A model generated the notes under the pieces. That model was not told where the DNA came from. It worked only from the letters and a program-made list of their open reading frames with translations, and did no database searches. A program made the position numbers and the translations under genes. This document shows, piece by piece, positions 44,800-57,122 of a DNA stretch of 64,000 nt. Source of the DNA: Amorphophallus konjac (Eukaryota; Streptophyta; Magnoliopsida; Alismatales; Araceae); the NCBI GenBank assembly GCA_022559845.1, contig CM040124.1:68223491-68287490 (forward strand). The letters are read 5' to 3'. The number at the start of each line of letters is the position of its first letter. Position 1 is the first letter of the stretch.

Positions 44800-45844
44800 C
44801 TAATGAGCCACTTTGGGCCTTAATTTTCTCAAAGAGATTACATAATTTTTCCACTGTGCCTTGTCTTCATCCAAGTCTTCTACAGGTTGATGAAGTTTGC
44901 TTAGCTTCCATAGAGCTTGAATGGTGATAGCCTCCTCCCCATCTCCATTACTGCCTAGGTCCCTTGATTTGATTGGAGGGAGATGGGAGATGTCTTCTAA
45001 GTGTTGCCTTGAAAGCCCAATTTGAGGAAGGCACCTGTGAGAGTTGTACAAAACGAAGTCTGAAGCGCCAATAAGACGAAGGTCCGTCCCGATGGAGAAG
45101 CGTGCACGAAGTTCCTGCATTTTGAATACACCCGGGGCGCAAGTAAAAAGATTCTTTGGCATTACCTTTAAGTGCTCCCTCCAATCCCCTCTCTTCTTGA
45201 TTTGAGGAACCCGGTTAGTCACTCTATTGCTTATTCCTAATGAGCCGGTTATATAGGAGAGTGGGCTCTTTGAGAAAATTCTTGAGGGTTGTTGGGCTTC
45301 GTGGCATGGGTCGAATTTGAAGTGTAGATCAATCCAACTAGAGAGTGCTAGCATGCACCCGTAGATGGGCCTTCCCATGGCCGCCGAGGTGAGCCCGCTA
45401 TAAAGATATGCTAGGATCGCCGGTCCAACTCTTTCTTCCTTCCATAAGCTCACCACTGCGCTCAATTGGGACTCCTCTAGAAAGTCCTCCGTGGATGGGA
45501 ATAGGAGTGCTCCTGCTAAGCACACCACGAAGGCTTTGGTCACTCTTTCTATCTCCTCTTCCTCTTTAGCTTGATCCGCTCTCTTGTACACCCACGAGGC
45601 GAGCTTCAAGAGGTTAATTCCTTTGGTGACCTTGATTTGGTTCACTATATTTGGGCATGGTATCAATGAGGTTAGCAACTCTTGGGAGGAGATTGGCCTT
45701 GGCATGAGGGCCATCTTTTCTTCTTCTCCTTGTTTCATCCTTTTCAAGCCTAGGATTGTCTCTACTTCTTCCAGCAAGATAGTGGCTTCAAATGTGGAAA
45801 ATAAGAAAGTATGGGTGGAAGGATGCCATGTTTCAATCAATGCA
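44800..45844 (-). pseudogene. Antisense gene 2 of B, 3' part of exon 2 (PMD), severed by C
   Basis: Minus-strand frame ending in TGA at 44802-44800. The PMD core is obvious: LIETWHPSTHTFLFSTFEAT, LLEEVETILGLKR, then KAFVVCLAGALLFPST and YLYSGLTSAAMGRPIYGCML. It joins to 56752 on the far side of C: 173 nt (56924-56752) plus 1045 nt (45844-44800) make 1218 nt, 406 codons with the stop, with no stop inside. Before C inserted, the protein was about 435 residues including exon 1. This family differs from gene 1 and has no coiled-coil tail. It is now broken. Confidence 0.85.
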
Positions 45845-45962
45845 CCTATTGTAACAACCCTGATAAATGAATATTTGAAATAAATTAAAACATATATATA
45901 TTACAGTAGTAATACAGATAATAAGAATAGGGTTAATTAGATGAAGTAAAACAAAATTAAAA

Positions 45963-46204
45963 TAACGCCTCTTATTAGGGCGTTAATTCAAAAAGAAACG
46001 CCTCTATCAAAGGCGTGACTAAAGAAAGGACGCCCACACGTGCGATCGTCAACTCTCACGACCAAATAGGCAAGTAAAAGAAACACCCATATATGGGGCG
46101 TGTTTCAAAAACAAGGAACGCCCTTATCCAAGACGTTTCTTAAGAAACGACCTGAACTAGGTCGTCAATTCAAGAATCGACGCCCTGACCAAAGGCGTTA
46201 ATTC
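45963..46204. repeat. Hairpin cluster 1 in C LTR
   Basis: About seven units, e.g. ACGCCTCTTATTAGGGCGT (45964), ACGACCTGAACTAGGTCGT (46148), ACGCCCTGACCAAAGGCGT (46180). The stem type is that of B, not of D or G. The matching cluster in the 3' LTR is 53722-53960. Confidence 0.82.
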
Positions 46205-46855
46205 AGTTCGTGAACCGTTCGAGCCCAGAACTTATCCAGGGTAAGTGATAAGCATTAGAAAGAGTTCAAACGTGGTAATGACTCTATCATAGAAGTATTA
46301 CTTCCACTAGAACACTAACCCTAACAGGACGTCCAAAATCCTATAAATAGTCTTGATCGAACAAACCCTAAACCTATTTGATTCAAGCCTCTGCGACGGT
46401 AAGTGAAGAACAGAACTGTTCTTCTTATTCCTTTCTTTCTGTTTCGAGTGTATGAAGAACTAACGTTCTTCATCTCCTTCTCTTCTTACAGGTTGAAGAG
46501 AGAGCACACGCTGTGAAGAACATAGGTAAGGTTCTTCTAAAACTTTTCCTAACTATGGTTATGTCCCCATCTTCCTCATCTTCCTTTCTTTTTCTTACAG
46601 ATCGATTGTTGGGTGAAGTTCCTGAAGACAGAAGATCAATATCTTCATCATCCTCATCAAACACAATCACCTTCTCTTCTTACTGCTACCAGCGGGATTC
46701 TTCGTCCCTTCGATTAAACCAAATCAACCATTAAAGGTAGGTTTTCTCAAGTTATGGTAGCCCAAACAAAATTAATGCAAGATATACATATATATAAGCA
46801 TGACATGCATATGGTTTATTATAGTTTTAATACGTTTCTGTAATATTTTGAAAGA

Positions 46856-46943
46856 GACGCCCCTGTCTAGGGCGCTAATTTACAAGACACGACCCTGCCC
46901 AGGTCGTCAATTTCATATTTGACGCCCTGTACACAGGCGTTAA
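46856..46943. repeat. Hairpin cluster 2 in C LTR
   Basis: Three units in tandem: ACGCCCCTGTCTAGGGCGC, ACGACCCTGCCCAGGTCGT, ACGCCCTGTACACAGGCGT. The second has A-T where the others have C-G at the fourth stem pair, so pairing is kept. Confidence 0.82.
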
Positions 46944-47151
46944 TTTCATGTAAATGATTATCACCTATCTTAAGAACTGATTATCCATGCAATTACATGA
47001 AATCAATAATTGTTAACGGTTAAAAGTCAGTAAAAATGAAACATCAAATCTAAAATACTGCATCTGAATTCCTGCCAATTTCCTGTCATGACTATATGAT
47101 TGTTATCCTTGATTATCGTGCAAAGCTTGCTTTCATGGTATCTCTTGAATT

Positions 47152-47533
47152 CACGACCTAGACTAGGTCGTTTTCCATGTGTTAACGCCCCATCATAGGG
47201 CGTGAATTAAAAAGAAACGCCCCTTACTAGGGCGCGTATCTGTTAAAATCCTGGAATACATATTCTGTGAAAATAAGAATATAATGATTAACGCCCCTGC
47301 CAAGGGCGCGTTTTTGATAATTTCTGAAAATAAATATGTTCTGAAAAATATTGTAAATAAAAAGACGCCTTCTACTGTAGTCGTCTCATTGCAAAGAAAC
47401 GCCCCTGTCCAGGGCGCGTTTTAGATAAATTATTGAAATATTGAAATTCTGAAAAAAAAAATGGAAACATATGTAAACGCCCTTCTGTTAGGCGTTAAGT
47501 ACTTGAGAAACGACTTGACCTAAGTCGTTATTT
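47152..47533. repeat. Hairpin cluster 3 in C LTR
   Basis: Eight units; ACGACCTAGACTAGGTCGT, ACGCCCCATCATAGGGCGT, ACGCCCCTGTCCAGGGCGC and ACGACTTGACCTAAGTCGT show paired changes on both arms. Copied in the 3' LTR at 54911-55285. Confidence 0.85.
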
Positions 47534-47691
47534 TACTATAAACTGATTTTCATCTGATTTGCTAACCGATGGTTTTATATATTATAATATATATATATCG
47601 GCACTATTCTCCACTCCGTGAGTATAGTCCCATGTTTTCATGTTGATTTACCGATCACACTCAACTCTCATTGACATACAAGCTCTCCATT

Positions 47692-47791
47692 GGACATTCC
47701 GTTCCTTTGGACTAGCAAGTTAGTCATAGAGACCTCCGTAAGACTCCTCGTAGCCTTGGATTCCCTCAAGGCCGACTGAGCTGGTTGTACC
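47692..47791 (+). other. Shared ~100-nt module, C 5' LTR
   Basis: TGGACATTCCG, TTTGGACTAG, CCTCCGTAAG, TTGGATTCCCTCAAGG, GAGCTGGTTGTACC in the same order as A, B and D. Second copy in the 3' LTR at about 55448-55547. Confidence 0.65.
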
Positions 47792-49006
47792 CTAAAAACC
47801 CATTACACGATCCTTGCCATGTCAATCTAAAGAAACATGGTATACCGGCCCTTATGATTATACAAAGAGTATACCATAAGAAATTCTTGATGGGATGATG
47901 ATATCATGCCATATCGTGTCATTCTTGTAAACCCCAATTCTATGATAAGAATGAGGGTATCTTGCTTGATCTAATGTTCATGTGGACCTCAATTCTATAT
48001 AAAGAATGTCCATATTGATTTGTTATGGTACCTAAGTTAAGGGAACCATATTCTACCTAGTTTCATCGATGTCGTGATTATACCGATATTATCGCCAATT
48101 TATGTCCTTTGTCATATTTTTGGACTCTATTCGGTCAAAGTTGTCATACATGTCTACATGCTTGATTATTGAAATTCTATATTGGCTATATAAACAAGAG
48201 TGGATGTCAAAAATATACATGATAAATGCCTGCGCATATAGGGCCCGATCTGGTCCTGGGAGGAGCACCCGAAAGTACTTGTGCCCATGGGAGTTAAAAT
48301 GATAAGGTATCTGGCATTATACCGAGTACTTGACTTGCTTGATTGGACATTCCACACACATCTTGTACTTGACTCGTACTTGACATGAAATGAAATGCGT
48401 GGCCCGAAAAAGGGTAATTTACTTGCTTACTTGATACATGATAGCCAAAGTTCTTGACATGACTTGTCAATTGTACTTGCTTGAATATCTTGAACCACTT
48501 GTTATCTTGTTGAAAGTTCATGATTTAGTTCATCTTATTTCCTTGATATTACATTCTCTCTGTCTTGTCGTTTTATGCGAGCATGCATAACTTTCTTGCA
48601 TTCATGAAAGATGTAATTACTTAAACCACTCGCTGGTACTTGAGATATAATTTCCTACTGAGCGTTCGCTCATTCCGTTTGTCCCTTTGTACTTTTCAGG
48701 TAAGTCCGACGACGATGGAAGTCAATCGGATGGGAATTGTCAAGAGTGAAGAGATAGAGATTCTCCAAGTGTCATCTAGTCTTTTCTATAGTTTCTTGAG
48801 TCAACTATGTATTCTTTTCCTTTTTATTAAACAGAGTATTGGATTTGTAATAGTCTATCCATTATGAAATAAAGGATTGGGTTATCTTGCTATTTTGCGC
48901 ATCTCTGTCTTTGTGTCGAATACACGACCACTCTGATTGACATGATTGATATAGACACGTCGCGCATCTCCGGGTATCTTCCGCGCTCGGGGCGTGACAG
49001 TCTTTG

Positions 49007-49018
49007 TGGTATCAGAGC
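49007..49018 (+). promoter_or_regulatory. Primer-binding site of element C (initiator Met tRNA)
   Basis: TGGTATCAGAGC, 7 nt after the LTR end. Confidence 0.93.
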
Positions 49019-49172
49019 CTAAGGTATTCAATTCTTAGGAAAAACCCAAGTCCAAGGATAAGTTGAACGTTTAACCAAGTGAGATTGGGTAGAACCAAGG
49101 GTTAAGGATCAATAAGTCCTTTATAAGATCATGGAGATATGATACTAATGTAGCTATTATAATTATAGGATA

Positions 49173-52100
49173 ATGGCTGCCGAACATGCTCAATGGCGCA
49201 ACATGCAGCGTACCCTTCAAGGAATGACTCAAGTGCTACAACAGGTAGCATAAGGTGGTGCTCCACGAGCTGGAAGCTTACACCAAGCCTTTAAGAACAT
49301 GAATCCCCCGAAGTTTATGGGATCGACCGATCCGGACGATGCCGAGCATTGGGTTCGGGAGACTGAACGCATATTCCGTGTCATGCAATGCACGGATCAG
49401 GACAAAGTTCTGTTAGCTACATTTCAGTTAGAGAAAGATGCTAGATGCTGGTGGGAGTCGATTGAAGCAACCATAGATCCGAATCAAGTTACATGGGAAG
49501 GATTCGTAGAACACTTCAATGCTAAATATTTCTCAGACCGAGTCCAAGAAAAGAAGGCTGCAGAATTCGCTGCATTAAAGCAACGATCTTTATCATTAGC
49601 AGATTATGAAGCTCAATTCTCCAGGTTGTCTAGATATGCTAAGCATCTTATTAGCACGGAGAAGATGAAAGCCCGTAGATTTCTTAATGGGCTTAGGCCC
49701 CACTATATTACTCAACTGGCGCCTATGGACATCCAAGTTTATTCTAAAATAGTGCGCCGAGCCCAACTACTTGAAGATGCCACGGAACTATCTGATAGGA
49801 TCCGTGGAAAAGACAAGAAGGAACAAGTCACGGGTTCGGGTTCTTTCAAACCCAATTTTAAGAAGAGGCCCAATAATGGAGGTTCTTCATCTCAAGATCA
49901 GAAATTCAAGAAGACCAAGCCTTTCTCTATCACCACTACCCCTTCGAATACAGTCTGCAAGCATTGTGACAAGGCTGGTCACAAGACAGAAGAATGCTGG
50001 AGGAAATTAGGAGCTTGTCTCCGTTGTGGAAGCCGTGAGCATCGGATTCCCGAGTGTCCATTAATGAATGACCAAGCCGGCGATGGTAAACGCCCGGTGA
50101 CAAAGAATGCTCGTCTTCATGCAATACAGGAGACCGAACCTGAAGAAGAAGGCGGATTAGTGGAAGGTACATTGAAAATTTGTTCCAAATATGCACATGT
50201 CTTATTTGATACGGGTGCATCGCATTCTATTGTTTCTAAGAAGTTTGCTGACCCGTTACCTCTAGAACCGGAATGGATGAAAATAGTGTTGTCTACTCCT
50301 CTCGGAAACGAGACGGATATCACGCATCATTACCAAAACTGTGAAGTGTTGGTTCGAGGAAAGAATTTTCCTATTGATCTTATCTGCTTAGATTTAAAAG
50401 AGTATGATGTTATACTAGGAGCAGATTGGTTATCTAAGTACCAGGCAACGGTTGATTGCCGTAATAGCAAGATTATTTTCAAAGAATTTCCAGAACTGAC
50501 TTATACTAGTCCTAAGAGTCGAAGCAAATCCCCTCTTATTTCGGCTCTTCGAGCAAGCAAGCTCGTCAGGAAAGGATGTGTATCCTTCCTTGCTTTTGTC
50601 ACTGTTAAAGAAGCTAAGGAAACCAAGATAGAAGACATTCAGGTAGTGCAAGAATTTCCAGACATATTTCCGGAAGAATTGCCGGGATTACCCCCTCAAA
50701 GAGATGTGGCTTTCACCATTGACTTAGTCCCTGGTGCTGGTCCCGTTTCAAAGGCACCATATAGAATGTCCCCTGCTGAACTCAAGGAGTTGAAGGAGCA
50801 GTTGATGGAACTAATCCAAAAAGGGTTTATTAGACCAAGTACTTCCCCATGGGGAGCACCAGTCTTATTTGTAAAGAAGAAGGATGGATCCATGAGATTG
50901 TGTATCGACTATCGACAATTGAATCATCTTACTATCAAGAACAAGTATCCACTGCCGAGAATCGATGAATTATTTGATCAGATTTCAGGATCCAAATATT
51001 TTTCCAAGATTGATCTCAGGTCGGGATATCATCAATTAAGAATCAAGGACGATGACATTCACAAGACTGCATTCAGAAGCAGGTATGGCCATTACGAATT
51101 TGTTGTTATGCCTTTTGGACTAACAAATGCCCCTGCTGCCTTTATGCAGTTAATGAATAGCATATTCAGGCCTTACTTGGATCAATTCGTAGTAGTCTTC
51201 ATTGATGATATATTGATATATTCCAAGACTAAGGAAGAACATGAAGAACATTTGAGGATTGCATTGCAAGTCTTGAGGACAAATCAATTATATGCTAAAC
51301 TCAGCAAATGCGAGTTCTGGCTTGAAGAAGTGGCTTTTCTCGGGCATGTCATATCAAAGGACGGATTATCTGTAGATCCGTCAAAAGTTGAAGCTGTAAG
51401 AAACTGGGAAAGACCCACTAATGCAAGCGAGATCAGAAGTTTCATAGGTCTTGCAGGCTATTATCGGCGATTCATCAAAGATTTCTCTAAGATCGCCGTG
51501 CCCCTTACAAGGTTAACTCGCAAGGAGATCCGATACGAATGGAGTGAGGAATGTGAAAGAAGTTTTCAAACTCTCAAGGATCATCTCACCACAGCTCCGG
51601 TCTTAGCTCTACCAATTGAAGGAGAGAAATTCAAGGTCTACACTGATGCTTCTGGCATTGGCCTCGGATGTGTTCTAATGCAACAAGGGAAGGTCATAGC
51701 ATACTCTTCTCGTCAACTGAAGAAGCATGAGGAGAATTACCCCATCCATGACTTAGAACTGGCCGCGGTAGTATTTACCCTAAAGATATGGAGACACTAT
51801 CTCTATGGGGTACAGTTCACTGTCTACTCCGATCACAAAAGTCTCAAATATCTATTCTCACAAAAGGAGCTAAACATGAGACAAAGACGCTGGCTAGAAT
51901 ATCTCAAGGACTTCGACTTCAGTATACAATACCATCCCGGAAAGGGTAATTATGTGGCTGATGCCCTTAGTCGAAAGCCGAGAGCAATGATAGCCAATTG
52001 TATGATACAAGAATGGAGGTTACTTGAACAATTCTCCGAGCTCAATATCAGCTTGGACATGGAATCCAAATTTGTCACATTATCTCATGTAAGCATACAG

Positions 52101-53525
52101 TCAGACTTATTATCTGAAATACAAACACTTCAGGATGATGATCCTATGTTAATGGAAATCAAAGGAAGATTAGAAGGACAATCTGATTTCCAACTAACTT
52201 CTGACGAAAGATTATTATTCAAAGGTAGAACTTGTATACCCGACTGTCCGGAATTAAAGAAGAAGATCTTAGATGAAGCTCACAGATCAAGGTACACTAT
52301 TCATCCTGGATCAACTAAAATGTACCAAGATGTAAAGAAGAACTTTTGGTGGCCCAACATGAAAAGAGAAATAGCGGACTATGTATCACGCTGTCTCACA
52401 TGCCAACAGGTCAAGGCGGAACACCAAAAGCCTGCTGGAAAATTACATCCTCTGGATATTCCTAAGTGGAAGTGGGAGGATATTGGTATGGACTTCATCA
52501 TGGGTTTATTTAAATCAAAAGGAGGACATGATGGAATCTGGGTTATCATTGACCGATTAACTAAATCGGCGCATTTCTTGCCAATAAAAAGCCTATGGTC
52601 AATTGATGTGCTAGCTGCACTATACATCAAGGAAATAGTCAGGATACATGGAATTCCTGTCTCGATCGTGTCTGACAGAGATCCCCGCTTTACTTCTCAT
52701 TTTTGGAAGAGATTACAACATGCGTTGGGAACAAGGCTTAACTTTAGTACTGCTTTCCACCCACAAACGGATGGTCAGACCGAGAGAGCTAATCAAGTTG
52801 TGGAAGATATGCTCAGAGCATGCATCATTGACTTTGGAGGAAACTGGCATGACCACTTGCCTTTAGTTGAATTTGCATATAACAACAGCTATCAAGCTAG
52901 TATCCAGATGGCACCTTTTGAAGCATTATATGGAAGGAGTTGCCGATCACCCTTATGCTGGAACGAAGTTGGAGAAAAACAACTATTAGGTCCAGACATG
53001 GTAAGGGATACCACTGAGAAGATACAAGTAATCAGAGAAAGATTACAAGTTGCTCAGACCAGACAAAAGACTTATGCAGATACAAGAAGAAGAGATCTTG
53101 AATTCCAAATCGGAGATCATGTATTTCTCAAGATATCGCCTGGACGTGGCATACGAAGATTTGGTGTTAAGGGTAAGCTTACGCCAAGATTCATCGGACC
53201 ATTTGAGATACTCGAAAGAGTTGGCGAGGTTGCTTATCGCATCGCACTGCCTCCTCAATTGTCCGAGGTGCATAATGTATTTCACATATCCATGTTGAAA
53301 AAGTATGTGCACGACCCCTCTCATATTATTGAACATGGAGATCTGGTGATCCAGAAAGATCTCACATATGAACAGAAGCCTATGAAGATCTTGGATCGAG
53401 AAATACGAGCTCTAAGGAATAAGGTTATTCCCATGCTCAAGGTGCAATGGAATAAGAATCCCGAACGCGAAGCGACATGGGAGACCGAAGAATCTATGAA
53501 GAAACGATTTCCCGAGTTATTCTAA
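49173..53525 (+). CDS. gag-pol polyprotein of element C (Tekay), with one early stop
   Basis: The lineage start is the ATG at 49173 ([18 protein letters not shown]), followed by a TAA at 49251-49253 (codon 27; CAA in relatives). From the ATG at 49299 the frame is open for 1408 codons. Residues from 49299: capsid 1-200; zinc knuckles [14 protein letters not shown] and [14 protein letters not shown] about 220-255; protease [10 protein letters not shown] about 303; [14 protein letters not shown] about 532 and FIDDILIYS about 633; RNase [13 protein letters not shown] about 780; integrase zinc finger about 994-1040, catalytic Asp in MDFIMG and SDRDPRF, Glu in GQTERAN about 1160; GPF motif [19 protein letters not shown]-terminal chromodomain 1356-1407 ([15 protein letters not shown]). 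Chromodomains steer integration toward marked chromatin. Only the early stop questions activity. Confidence 0.95.
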
Positions 53526-53593
53526 GAGGTATATGTTCTACGCTCTCATAGTGTATAATTATATATATATTGAATTTGGGGACCAAATTCTTT

Positions 53594-53608
53594 TTAAGTG
53601 GGGGAGGG
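53594..53608 (+). promoter_or_regulatory. Polypurine tract of element C
   Basis: AAGTGGGGGAGGG immediately precedes the TGTAGCAACCC start of the 3' LTR; it is the expected plus-strand primer. Confidence 0.85.
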
Positions 53609-56600
53609 TGTAGCAACCCTGATAAATGAATATTTGAAATAAATTAAAACATATATATATTACAGTAGTAATACAGATAATAAGAATAGGGTTAATTAGA
53701 TGAAGTAAAACAAAATTAAAATAACGCCTCTTATTAGGGCGTTAATTCAAAAAGAAACGCCTCTATCAAAGGCGTTATTCAAGAAAGGACGCCCTCTCCA
53801 CACGGCGTCAAATTCCAAACGTAAAAAAAGGTAAGGCCAAGAAACGCCCTAATCTTGGGCGTGTTTTAAAGAAAAGAACGCCCTTACACAAGGCGCTTAT
53901 TAAGAAACGACCTGAAGCGGGTCGTCAATTCAAGAATCGACGCCCTGACCAAAGTCGTTAATTTAGTTCGTGAACCGTTCGACCCAGACACTTATCCTGG
54001 GTAATGGATAAGTATTAGAAAGAGTTAAAAGGTGGTAAGGACTCTATATTGGAAGCATTACTTCCACTAGAACACTAACCCTAACAGGACGTCCAAAATC
54101 CTATAAATAGTCTTGATCGAACAAACCCTAAACCTATTTGATTCAAGCCTCTGCGACGGTAAGTGAAGAACAGAACTGTTCTTCTTATTCCTTTCTTTCT
54201 GTTTCGAGTGTATGAAGAACTAACGTTCTTCATCTCCTTCTCTTCTTACAGGTTGAAGAGAGCACACGCTGTGAAGAACATAGGTAAGGTTCTTCTAAAA
54301 CTTTTCCTAACTACGGTTATGTCCCCATCTTCCTCATCTTCCTTTCTTTTTCTTACAGATCGATTGTTGGGTGAAGTTCCTGAAGACAGAAGATCAATAT
54401 CTTCATCATCCTCATCAAACACAATCACCTTCTCTTCTTACTGCTACCAGCGGGATTCTTCGTCCCTTCGATTAAACCAAATCAACCATTAAAGGTAGGT
54501 TTTCTCAAGTTATGGTAGCCCAAACAAAATTAATGCAAGATATACATATATATAAGCATGACATGCATATGGTTTATTATAGTTTTAATACGTTTCTGTA
54601 ATATTTTGAAAGAGACGCCCCTGTCTAGGGCGCTAATTTACAAGACACGACCCTGCCCAGGTCGTCAATTTCATATTTGACGCCCTGTACACAGGCGTTA
54701 ATTTCATGTAAATGATTATCACCTATCTTAAGAACTGATTATCCATGCAATTACATGAAATCAATAATTGTTAACGGTTAAAAGTCAATAAACATGAAAC
54801 ATCAAATCTAAAATACTGCATCTGAATTCCTGCCAATTTCCTGTCATGACTATATGATTGTTATCCTTGATTATCGTGCAAATCTTGCTTTCCTGGTATC
54901 TCTTGAATTCACGACCTAGACTAGGTCGTTTTCCATGTGTTAACGCCCCATCACAGGGCGTGAATTAAAAAGAAACGCCCCTTACTAGGGCGCGTATCTG
55001 TTAAAAATCCTGGAATACATATTCTGTGAAAATAAGAATTTAATGATTAACGCCCCTGCCAAGGGCGCGTTTTTGATAATTTCTGAAAATAAATATGTTC
55101 TGAAAAATATTGTAAATAAAAAGACGCCTTCTACTGTAGTCGTCTCATTGAAAAGAAACGCCCCTGTCCAGGGCGCGTTTTAGATAAATTATTGAATTAT
55201 TGAAAATTCTGCAAAACGGACCATATGTAAACGCCCTTCTGTTAGGCGTTAATTACTTGAGAAACGACTTGACCTAAGTCGTTATTTTACTATAAACTGA
55301 TTTTCATCTGATTTGCTAACCGATGGTTTTATATATTATAATATATATATATATCGGCACTATTCTCCACTCCGTGAGTATAGTCCCATGTTTTCATGTT
55401 GATTTACCGATCACACTCAACTCTCATTGACATACAAGCTCTCCATTGGACATTCCGTTCCTTTGGACTAGCGAGTTAGTCATAGAGACCTCCGTAAGAC
55501 TCCTCGTAGCCTTGGATTCCCTCAAGGCCGACTGAGCTGGTTGTACCCTAAAAACCCATTACACGATCTTGCCATGTCAATCTAAAGAAACATGGTATAC
55601 CGGCCCTTATGATTATACAAAGAGTATATCATAAGAAATTCTTGATGGGATGATGATATCATGCCATATCGTGTCATTCTTGTAAACCCCAATTCTATGA
55701 TAAGAATGAGGGTATCTTGCTTGATCTAATGTTCATGTGGACCTCAATTCTATATAAAGAATGTCCATATTGATTTGTCATGGTACCTAAGTTAAGGGAA
55801 CCATATTCTACCTAGTTTCATCGATATCGTGATTATACCGTTATTATCGCCAATTTATGTCCTTTGTCATATTTTTGGACTCTATTCGGTCAAAGTTGTC
55901 ATACATGTCTACATGCTTGATTATTGAAATTCTATATTGGCTATATAAACAAGAGTGGATGTCAAAAATACATGATAAATGCCTGCGCATATAGGGCCCG
56001 ATCTGGTCCTGGGAGGAGCACCCGAAAGTACTTGTGCCCATGGGAGTTAAAATGATAAGGTATCTGGCATTATACCGAGTACTTGACTTGCTTGATTGGA
56101 CATTCCACACACATCTTGTACTTGACTCGTACTTGACATGAAATGAAATGCGTGGCCCGAAAAAGGGTAATTTACTTGCTTGCTTGATACATGATAGCCA
56201 AAGTTCTTGACATGACTTGTTAATTGTACTTGCTTGAATATCTTGAACCACTTGTTATCTTGTTGAAAGTTCATGATTAAGTTCATCTTATTTCCTTGAT
56301 ATTACATTCTCTCTATCTTGTCGTTTTATGCGAGCATGCATAACTTTCTTGCATTCATGAAAGATGTAATTACTTAAACCACTCGCTGGTACTTGAGATA
56401 TAATTTCCTACTGAGCGTTCGCTCATTCCGTTTGTCCCTTTGTACTTTTCAGGTAAGTCCGACGACGATGGAAGTCAATCGGATGGGAATTGTCAAGAGT
56501 GAAGAGATAGAGATTCTCAAGTGTCATCTAGTCTTTTCTATAGTTTCTTGAGTCAACTATGTATTCTTTTCCTTTTTATTAAACAGAGTATTGGATTTGT

Positions 56601-56751
56601 AATAGTCTATCCATTATGAAATAAATGATTGGGTTATCTTGCTATTTTGCGCATCTCTGTCTTTGTGTCGAATACACGACCACTCTGATTGACATGATTG
56701 ATATAGACACGTCGAGCATCTCCGGGTATCTTCCGCGCTCGGGGCGTGACA
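53609..56751 (+). repeat. 3' LTR of element C
   Basis: Begins TGTAGCAACCC (one base different from the 5' LTR, TGTAACAACCC) and ends GGGGCGTGACA. Nearly identical to the 5' copy except 53780-54060, where many changes and rearranged hairpins occur. Hairpin clusters at about 53722-53960, 54613-54700 and 54911-55285. Confidence 0.93.
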
Positions 56752-57122
56752 CCTATGGCAGCCCAATCAAGATGGATTTGGTCATAATGTTTAGCATGGG
56801 TTATCAACCCCAAGAGATGCCATCTAGCTACATATACCCTCATATCTGAAGTAAACTTGGAGAGGATGAGGGGCAACCATTTGATTCGGATGTACCTTCT
56901 AGCTCCCGGAAGGATTGGGTAATCCTGTAAAGAAGAAACATGAAGCATGCAGTGATAAGAATAAGCATAGATAAATATAAGATGAGGGTTCAGCAGAAGG
57001 AACAGTAAAGCAACTAACAGAAGATAGCTTACCTGGCTCAAAGCAATTCGATTGCTTATGTGCCCTTGTATTTCAGTAATCATGGGAGTAGATATCCTAG
57101 GTTTCTTCATCACTCTGTCCAT
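56752..57122 (-). pseudogene. Antisense gene 2 of B, exon 1 and 5' part of exon 2
   Basis: Exon 1 is 57122-57033 (30 codons, MDRVMKKPRISTPMITEIQG), ending CAG|GTAAGC. The intron is 57032-56925 with acceptor TTTACAG. Exon 2 starts at 56924 (DYPILPGARRYIRIKWLPLI) and is cut by C at 56752 within QIHLDWAAIG. The intron is phase 0. The remainder of exon 2 is at 45844-44800. Confidence 0.82.

Larger units (their letters stand above)
45850..48999 (+). repeat. 5' LTR of element C (3.15 kb)
   Basis: Begins TGTAACAACCC, ends GGGGCGTGACA. TATAAATA at 46342-46349 is a likely promoter; splice-like borders ACG|GTAAGT near 46400 and CTTACAG|G near 46491 follow it. It contains three ACGCCC-type hairpin clusters and the shared module. 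Around 46020-46310 it differs strongly from the 3' LTR while the rest is almost identical. Confidence 0.93.
45850..56751 (+). mobile_element. Element C: nearly intact Tekay chromovirus
   Basis: A complete 10.9-kb element with LTRs 45850-48999 and 53609-56751, Met-tRNA primer site, single gag-pol frame with a chromodomain, polypurine tract and perfect target duplication CCTAT (45845-45849, 56752-56756). It lies inside exon 2 of antisense gene 2 of B. The only lesion seen is a TAA at codon 27 of gag. It is the youngest insertion by position in the nest. Confidence 0.95.
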
